From the NCBI RefSeq assembly GCF_000283155.1, contig NW_004454175.1, positions 3,571,556 through 3,635,555 of the forward strand: DNA of 64,000 nucleotides, in the 5' to 3' direction. This document shows, piece by piece, positions 57,195 to 64,000 of this stretch. This DNA is from Ceratotherium simum simum. Taxonomy: Eukaryota; Chordata; Mammalia; Perissodactyla; Rhinocerotidae. Positions within the stretch are counted from its first letter, which is position 1. Each line of letters opens with the position of its first letter. The position numbers were made by a program, and so were the translations under genes. The notes below the pieces were generated by a model. That model searched no databases. It had not been told where the DNA came from and was given only the letters and a program-made list of their open reading frames with translations.

Positions 57195-58705
57195 TGAAAA
57201 CCTCTGAGCAAAACAGAGCAAGGAAATGGTACAGTCATGTTACAGCAATGTAGACCCAGGAAAAATGCCAAAGTAATGCAAAAGATTCCCATTCTAGTCT
57301 TCCAAAACCATCTTTCCATTGTTTAGTCTCCTTTTCTGTAAGCTACCATTAACATCATTTCACTTTCAATCTCTATAATTCAAAGCACAGAGAACAACTT
57401 AATAACTTTTTTCCCAGATCTGTTCTGGGAAATCTAGCTCCCCACTAGGTTCTTCTGTTAGGTACAGGACTCCCCTGAGTTTTCTATAGTTATAATTTCT
57501 TTGCAAGAGGGTTTGGAACAACTTGCAGCCAACTACTCTGTGTCTTATTTTGCTGAGAGTAATAGATGTGCATGGTAGTTATCATTAGATGTGAGTTAGT
57601 TGTAAATTGATAAAAATCCTTCCGAACGTTGGAAAACTGACTTCATCTTTCTCAGAAGAATGTTTTTCCTCTCTTCACCTCTGGCCTCCAGCTTCTTAGA
57701 ACCACCACCATTCAGGAAGCGTTTAAATCAAGAACCTACAGTATTTATGATATTCTTAGGCCGTAAAGACTGTCTCTGCCAAGGACTAGTCTCCTGGAAA
57801 TGGACTTTCAGTTTCTCTCAAGTATGCTTCAAGGAAGAACGCTACGAATCTGGGAATATCTCATTCCTTTACCAAAAGCACACGTTTTAAGCTTTTGAAT
57901 CTCCTAAAGGAGTAGCAGCAAATACTATATTCAAAACGAGGGACAAGAGACAAATTAACAGAAACCATATCTGAATCCAACTTTGGATATATGTGAGATT
58001 TTGAGATTGTACTCCACAGCTGAAGCAATAACACAGAAAGTAAAGCCAATATAAGAAATGTTTAGACCAATCTTTGTAACTGTATCTTCTCCCTACACTG
58101 AGTGCTGAGTTGTGAATATTCCAACATCAAAAGAGGAGCCATGGTTCAAGAGATACGTAAAGAAACATTAGAGAAAATTGCCCACTTGCCAGAACTTATG
58201 AGTTAGAATTACAGAATTATAACTAATCATAATAAATTTGAAAATGAAATACCAGAATCAAAGGACCATTTAGTGGCATCATATTTTTACCTAAGTAATT
58301 GATATTACAGAAAATCAAGTTTTAGAAGGTACATTTTCAGCAACAGCAGCCCCAGATTCATGTTCAATATGTCGATTTCTGGATCTTTCAAAAGGTGCCG
58401 AGATGTGCTAGATGAAAGAAAAAGAAATATTAGAATCATCTTCTCCAAACTTGACCTATTAATTTCAGAGATAAAAGTCACTTAGTTTAATGGTTGTTTG
58501 GCTGTTTGTGCTAGAGTACTGGTTTTAGATATTTTTCTTTCCAATAAAATTGTAGCTTTACCATAATACATTTTATGACATCTCATAACACTGATATGTT
58601 GTAATAACTAGAATAGTTGTGTTGCATGATCTTAAAACTAGGATAGCCCTTCGAGATTATCTGTTCAAAGTTGTTTTTACACACATGATCACTATACCTC
58701 ATATG
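57195..58705. other. Unassigned non-coding stretch
   Basis: No repeat or exon is recognised. Small ORFs at 57660-57890 and 57861-58049 overlap and have no motif. Confidence 0.4.
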
Positions 58706-58708
58706 AGC

Positions 58709-58830
58709 ATCTAACAACTCTATAAGGGAGATGGAAAGGATGTTATTAACTCAAAAGAATACAGAGGTCCAGAGTGGATGTGGGACTTCCCAAAGTCCCA
58801 CAAGACAGAGCCAGGACCTTGCACTCCATG
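58709..58830 (-). mobile_element. MIR-like fragment, antisense
   Basis: 'acagaggtccagagtggat', 'cttcccaaagtcccacaag', 'agagccaggaccttgcact'. Confidence 0.55.
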
Positions 58831-58834
58831 CTCT

Positions 58835-59170
58835 CTACGTCCTCTTTTCCATTTCTGTTTCACATTCATGTCACCTCCAAACACTTTGCTCAAACACTTC
58901 AGCATCTGAGTCACAGTTACTCTCTCTCCCCAGTCTTTGGCCATCATTCTCAACAACAGAATCATCCATGTTGATGACCACAAAATTTCTCAGCAGCTTT
59001 CACTTTCAAGTCCACCATACTTTAGCCACAACCTGGATTTTCTCATCACTAAGAACTGCTCATCTCTAAGATCTCTAGTCAATTCTCCCTTTCTGACACA
59101 ATCTCTTCACTTTCTTCTGTCCCCAAATATCTACTCACTCTGCCTTTTGCCATCATCAGTCCGTCAAAAA
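58835..59170 (+). mobile_element. L2 LINE ORF2 endonuclease remnant
   Basis: The plus strand carries 'tcatccatgttgatgacc' (the L2 IHVDD segment), and the frame 58937-59179 reads SHNLDFLITKNCSSLRS, matching the L2 family motif H..LDL.IT..CS. The phase shifts between blocks and the catalytic GDFN segment is lost, so it is non-functional. A diffuse L2-like continuation may run to about 59520. Confidence 0.65.
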
Positions 59171-59695
59171 AAACACTAATTGAGAACTTACTGCATCCAG
59201 GCCTGGGAAATCAGTGAAAGACTAGTTAAACCATGGGTCCAGCCCATTGTGAAGTTCCCCTCTCAGCCTAGCCCACTCTTTGACTTCTTAGTCAGTTAGC
59301 AGCTCTCTATACACCCACACCCATCTGCTCTAAAGGTCTCAATTGTCTCCTGGCAATGGATGGTCATTTCAACTTTGCCATCTCCAGTACCCTAAAATCC
59401 TTCAGTTCATTGATCATCCATCATTCCAATCCCCAAATCTGGGTCACTTCATCATTCATATTCTCTTCTCCAAGACTACCTTGCTGCTCATTAAGATCAT
59501 AAAACTTTAATGACCCAGTCCACCACAAATTCAAATTATCCAACTTGATCTAAGACTTTTAAATTACTCCAAAAGGCCCCGAGAGAATTGAAAAATGGGT
59601 GGATATTTTAAAGATGCAGATTTTGGTTCAGCCAACCAGCAACAAAACAGTAATAAGCTCAGTGCTACTGTTGGTGCTTAAGTAGAGTTCAGATC

Positions 59696-59850
59696 AGAGG
59701 TTCCCAAACATGACCTGCTGTAAGACACACCTGGAGAGATTTTTTGAAATACAACATCCCACATCCTACTTCAGACTATTGAATCAGAACCTTTGGGAAG
59801 TGTATTTCAAAGCTCCCTAGGAGATTCTAATGCAGCCAAACCACAGACCG
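59696..59850 (+). mobile_element. MER5A-type hAT MITE
   Basis: 'cagaggttcccaaacatga', 'gacacacctggagagattt', 'attgaatcagaaccttt', 'gctccctaggagattctaa': the MER5A order. Confidence 0.8.
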
Positions 59851-59854
59851 ACAT

Positions 59855-62800
59855 TAGGGTCCCACTGGGCTATACTATTGACTGTAATTTTTTCCAAGAC
59901 ACAATTAAAGGGATTTCTTAACTGAAGAGGAGTCTGGGTTGGATGGTTTGCCTTTGTGTTTTATTCTCTCTTCTTTCTTTCTCCTCTACCTGAAGCTGAA
60001 GCCTGCTCATGTTGTCTGTTGCTTACACTCCTCTGTCCCACATATGGCACTTAGAGCTCAACACACTGACTCAACCAGGGAACAAATCTCTGCCCAGACC
60101 AGCTATGTCAGTCTAGGATGCCCGCCAGTCTAGAAATGGCAGTGACGGATGCACACATGAATCCTGCTCACTCCAACTCTGCCGACATGAAGCACACAAC
60201 TTCTCTTAATTTTCCCAGTGATAGGTACTGACTGCTTGCCCTTTATTCTCCGCTGCTCTCTTGCCTCATTTGTAATGACTTTATGTTAGCCAAAATGAAT
60301 GTTTCTTCATTTCTGCTCTTATAGCAGAAGTAAAAGCAAGATGAACATCACATCTTTGCTGGACTAAAAACTTAAATACATTTGTTGCTGCATTTGGCCT
60401 CGGTGGACTCTACCAAATACAGCTTATGTCACTGTTTCTGAAACATCTTTATGGTCAGTGAAAAGATCAAGCATTACCTCTAGTGATGGTAAGATACAAA
60501 TAGCCAGTTCCAGTAACATCCCTGAAGATGAGTCATAGTCTGATCCGTTGATTTACAATAAATCTCCCTCACATGTATCTTGATAAAAGCAGACCTTTCA
60601 GTATTTGTTTAAGTTCCCTACCAAGGCTTTCCTTTTCATACTTTTCAGTTGCCAAATTATATAAAATTATAACAGTCCTCATTTACTGTGGATATGATTG
60701 ACTACACAGTCCTTAAAAAAAGGTACCTGCAAATATAGTTACTTGACTCCACTTTCATATACACACACAAAATATGTAATATTCTAAATGTTTTCTCTTC
60801 TTTTTTTTTTTAAATTAAATTACAAGAGGTTTCATACAGGTCAGCATAGCTGGTGCCTCTTTGATTTCTGTAACAATCTTCTTTATTATTAATAATGGTG
60901 ATAGCAATAAAAGTAACAATAATGCCTGAATTTCTTCCCAAGAGCGCAAAGGTCTTGGCCCTGGGTACCAACAGGCACTAAAATATACGATAGATGCTGT
61001 GTATCTTTTTTTTTTAATGTCTTAAACAATTTTCCTTTCGTTACTATGAAGTTCCTAACAATTCCCAGTTACTATAGGCAAGAGAGTGGCAAAAAAATTA
61101 AATTAAAATTTCCTTCTTCCTTTTTGTCCTTTTAACAGAGAGCCTCACATTTTCAGTCTTTCAAATCTCACATACACATCACAAATTCATTGAAATTGGA
61201 TAGACTTTAAAGAAATACTTCAATTTTCTTCTCAAGGAGAATGAAATTTATGTAGAATTTATGTAGACATTTCTAACGGGGAAGGTATGTAGAGAAGATG
61301 GTTATGACTTATCTAGAAGGAAGCTCTGTCTCTGAGGAAAAGATGGGCTTCAGGCCCACAGTCTGGACTATTCTCTTCTACCCAGAATCATTCACCTTCC
61401 CTCTTCCCTTATTAAAACAGCCCTTTGGAAACATAACTTCTCTTTGAGTCATCTAGTAGACCACTTACCATCAATGAAATAGACTTTGATTTGTTGGTTA
61501 TCTCTTTCTAGGCACCATACCTACCAATCCAGAGGCAGCCACAAGATGAATGAGTCAGGAGGTGCAGATCAAGTTCTTCTGAAGCACAGAAAGATGAAAA
61601 TGATTTTTAAAAAGCTCTCATTTAGCCTAGATTTTATTTTGTATTTGTTTCAATTTACTAAACATTTATAGAACATTTATTGTCCTGGGATAAGTTTCCC
61701 TGAAAATTGAGCCTGGGGCAGGGCTTAAATTCTGAACTTTATTGGGAGATGCAGTCCCAGGACAGCATGAGTAACGGAAAAGAGAACTGAGGCAGGTAAG
61801 ATTGGGAAGCAAATACAATGTATAGTGTTACAAAATTAGTCACTGCATGCAGAGACACAGTCTCTCAGGATAGGGTATACAAAAAACTTTCCCTTGGAAT
61901 GTCCATCCAGGGATGGAAAAGAGAGATAAATTATCTATCAGCTCTCTCCCCTCTATTAAATCCTGAGGCCATAGAAAGTCAGTTGCCATCCAGAAACTGG
62001 AGTGGAAGAAGAGGGTCAGAGCTCTAGAGAGACATATGAAGGCCAGAGAATCTGAGATGGCACAAAAGAGGTGTCCGATACACTCATTATATGCAATGAA
62101 ATGTCTTGTATACTATTTCCTAGTCAAATATGACTACCAAAATTATAATTAAATACATCCTACCTATATTTTCAAATAACAACAACAAAAAAATACCTTC
62201 TGATCACTGGTCCTTGAAGAAGACATATGTAATAGTATATGAATTTTTTAGGAAATGTCTTCACCTATGAATTTCATTTCTGGTACTGCCAAACAACAAA
62301 AATTAATCAAAGAAAAAACAATTGATCTTCTGGAGAACTTACAATTGCTATAGGCCCTCTAGACTAGCAGAATGAAATAAATATTAAAGAAGACCTTCTA
62401 AGGAAACACTGAGAAATCAAGGGAGCTCTCTAGGTGGCCACCTGATCGGAAGGTAGTTAGGGATGACTCTCACTTCCTCAACAGAATGGTGTGAGTATCC
62501 TGTCCAGTGCTGTGGGAGAAGGAAGGAGAAATTTATGAAGAATATATTACTCCCTTCATTAATAATCAAATAAATTATTTATATGCAAATAATATGAGCA
62601 GCACTGCAATTGTAGTTATAATACTTCAAGTCTGTCTTACTAAGAAATTTTTTAAATTCATCTACCTGAAAAAAAAAAAAAAAAGCTTTTGGGCTAAAAG
62701 AACTCTACATCTAATGTAATCTCAACCAGTATCATTGGATATATCTTTAATTGTGGTTAAAACACTTCAGCTCAGTCTAATTTCTTTCTGCCCCAAGGAT

Positions 62801-63190
62801 GTCCAAATGTCCTTAAGGACAGATGACTCTACCATCATCACAACTATTATTAAGCATTTGGATTGAGTTGGAAATTCATTCTGGCTAATAATGTCTGATG
62901 TTAAAGTCATTTATTTGAAAGGCATGGAAAACAACTTAATTCTACTACGTACCAAGTCTTACTTGCTGTGAATTAGCAGTTCAAGGTGCTTACACTGTTA
63001 ACCCCAAATCCTTGGACTACCTTTGTTTTCAATTTGTCCAAAATTCTTAAAAAAAAAAACAAAAAAATCTATCATTTACATGGGATCATTCTTCACCTAC
63101 AAGAAGAAAAAGGAGTCTGCTCCAGCCCTCCAAAATAGTATTGGGGGACCTTTTCTTGTTATAGGTCTAGTCCACACAGAAGATGTCTTA
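59855..63190. other. Largely unassigned stretch, 3.3 kb
   Basis: AT-rich. It contains poly(A)/(T) runs (60800-60812, 61009-61016, 62668-62684, 63050-63068) but no repeat I can name, and no ORF with a motif. Confidence 0.4.
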
Positions 63191-63196
63191 GCCCCT

Positions 63197-63620
63197 GTAT
63201 TAGTTTGCTAGGGTTGCCATAATAAAGTACCACACACAGACTGAGTGGCTAAAACAATAAAAATTTATTGTGTCATTTTCTGAAAGCTAGAAGTCCAAAA
63301 TCAAGGTGTTGGCAGAGTTGTTTCCTTCTGAGGGCCCTGAGGGAAGGATCTGTCTCAGGTCTCTCTCCTTGGCTTGCAGATGGCCATCTTCTCCCTATGT
63401 CTCTTCACATCGTCTTCCCTCTATGTGTGTCTCTGTATCCAAATTTCTCCTTTTGATAAGGACAACAGTCATATCGGATTAGGGTCCACCATAATGATCT
63501 CATTTTAACTTGATTACCTCTGTAAAGAGCCTATTTCCAAATAAAGTCACAGTCTGAGGTACTAAGTCTAAGACTTCAACATGTGAATTTGGAAGGAGAC
63601 ACAGTTCAGCCCATAATACT
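63197..63620 (-). mobile_element. MLT1-type LTR, antisense
   Basis: 'gtattagtttgctagggtt', 'gactgagtggctaaaacaa', 'tagaagtccaaaatcaagg', 'gagcctatttccaaataaa', 'cacagttcagcccataata' run collinear with 56710-57190. Both are old LTRs of one subfamily. Confidence 0.9.
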
Positions 63621-63794
63621 CCTTAATACTGTTGCAATTTGCTAATATGATCTGCAAATACGGGTTCCACTGGGGTAATGGTGGAGGTTAGAATGCAGGC
63701 TTCAGTGTCCAGTCAAAGCTCCTGGCTGGTTGTGAGACCTCAAATAAATCACTCAAGCTCCTTAAACTCTGTTTCTTCTTCTGTGATTATTTTT

Positions 63795-64000
63795 GTTTGT
63801 TTGTTTATTGCAATAACATTGGTTTATAACATTGTATAAATTTCAGGTGTACATCATTATACTTCTATTTCTGCATAGATTACATCATATTCACCACCCA
63901 AATACTAATTACAACCCATCACCACAGACATGTACCAAATTATCCCTTTCGCCCTCCTCCCTCCCCCCTTCCCCTCTGCTAACCACCAATCCAATCTCTG
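63795..64000 (-). mobile_element. L1 LINE 3' end, antisense, runs off the window
   Basis: The inverted A-tail '(ttgt)n' is followed by 'tataacattgtataaattt', 'caggtgtacatcattatac', 'ccacccaaatactaattac', a C-rich tract and 'ctaaccaccaatccaatct'. It is the antisense counterpart of the L1 3' UTR seen at 30975-31150, in a better-preserved copy. Confidence 0.9.

Noticed and set aside
1..64000. A previously undescribed multi-gene biological system
   Set aside because: No protein-coding genes, operon-like clusters or structured arrays were found. The window is repeat-rich intergenic or intronic mammalian DNA, and claiming a system would go beyond the evidence.

Overview
This is vertebrate, and specifically mammalian, nuclear DNA. 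It is AT-rich, has no credible open reading frame, and is packed with mammal-wide repeats (MIR, L2, MLT1/MaLR LTRs, Tigger and hAT relics). The younger SINEs are tRNA-derived copies opening GGCCGGCCC..GTGG, with 'gcagatgttagctcagggc' tails. That is the equine repetitive element (ERE) family, so the source is a perissodactyl, most likely a horse or another equid. One run of 595 N (29371-29965) shows that this is a draft assembly.

I found no protein-coding gene, rRNA, functional tRNA or CRISPR array. The open frames present are short, overlap on both strands and mostly lie inside repeats. The window is best read as intergenic or deep-intronic DNA, and nothing in it supports an operon-like or otherwise novel gene system.

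Layout. 0-8 kb: MLT1, MIR and hAT relics, then one long L2 LINE cut by two LTR-like insertions (5640-7256). 8-16 kb: MIRs, a repeat-poor AT-rich stretch (11.04-12.62 kb) holding a duplicated tRNA-Glu-like motif, two ERE SINEs and a pyrimidine/CpG-rich patch. 16-20 kb: an LTR, a three-level nest (MIR, Tigger-type MITE, ERV1 solo LTR) and an ERE. 20-29 kb: L2 and MIR relics, two EREs and a good CTCF-like motif. 29.2-30.3 kb: a second nest (MIR, ERV1 LTR, ERE) containing the assembly gap. 31-36.5 kb: an L1 3' end, an L2 split by an LTR-like insert, and a decayed L2 ORF2 (endonuclease and RT remnants) split by an antisense L1. 37-47 kb: microsatellites, MIRs, a MER1-type hAT element and an ERE. 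47-53 kb: mostly repeat-poor unassigned sequence with an OCT/SOX motif pair. 53-64 kb: a second Tigger-type MITE, a MaLR-like LTR, two related MLT1 LTRs, another L2 endonuclease remnant, MER5A, and an L1 3' end running off the window.

The main content is a record of successive transposon insertions. The order of events can be read from target-site duplications (TSDs) and interrupted elements. Regulatory calls such as CTCF, OCT/SOX and AT-rich blocks are inferred from motifs only. Repeat family names come from recalled consensus sequences, not a database search, so subfamily names are deliberately loose.
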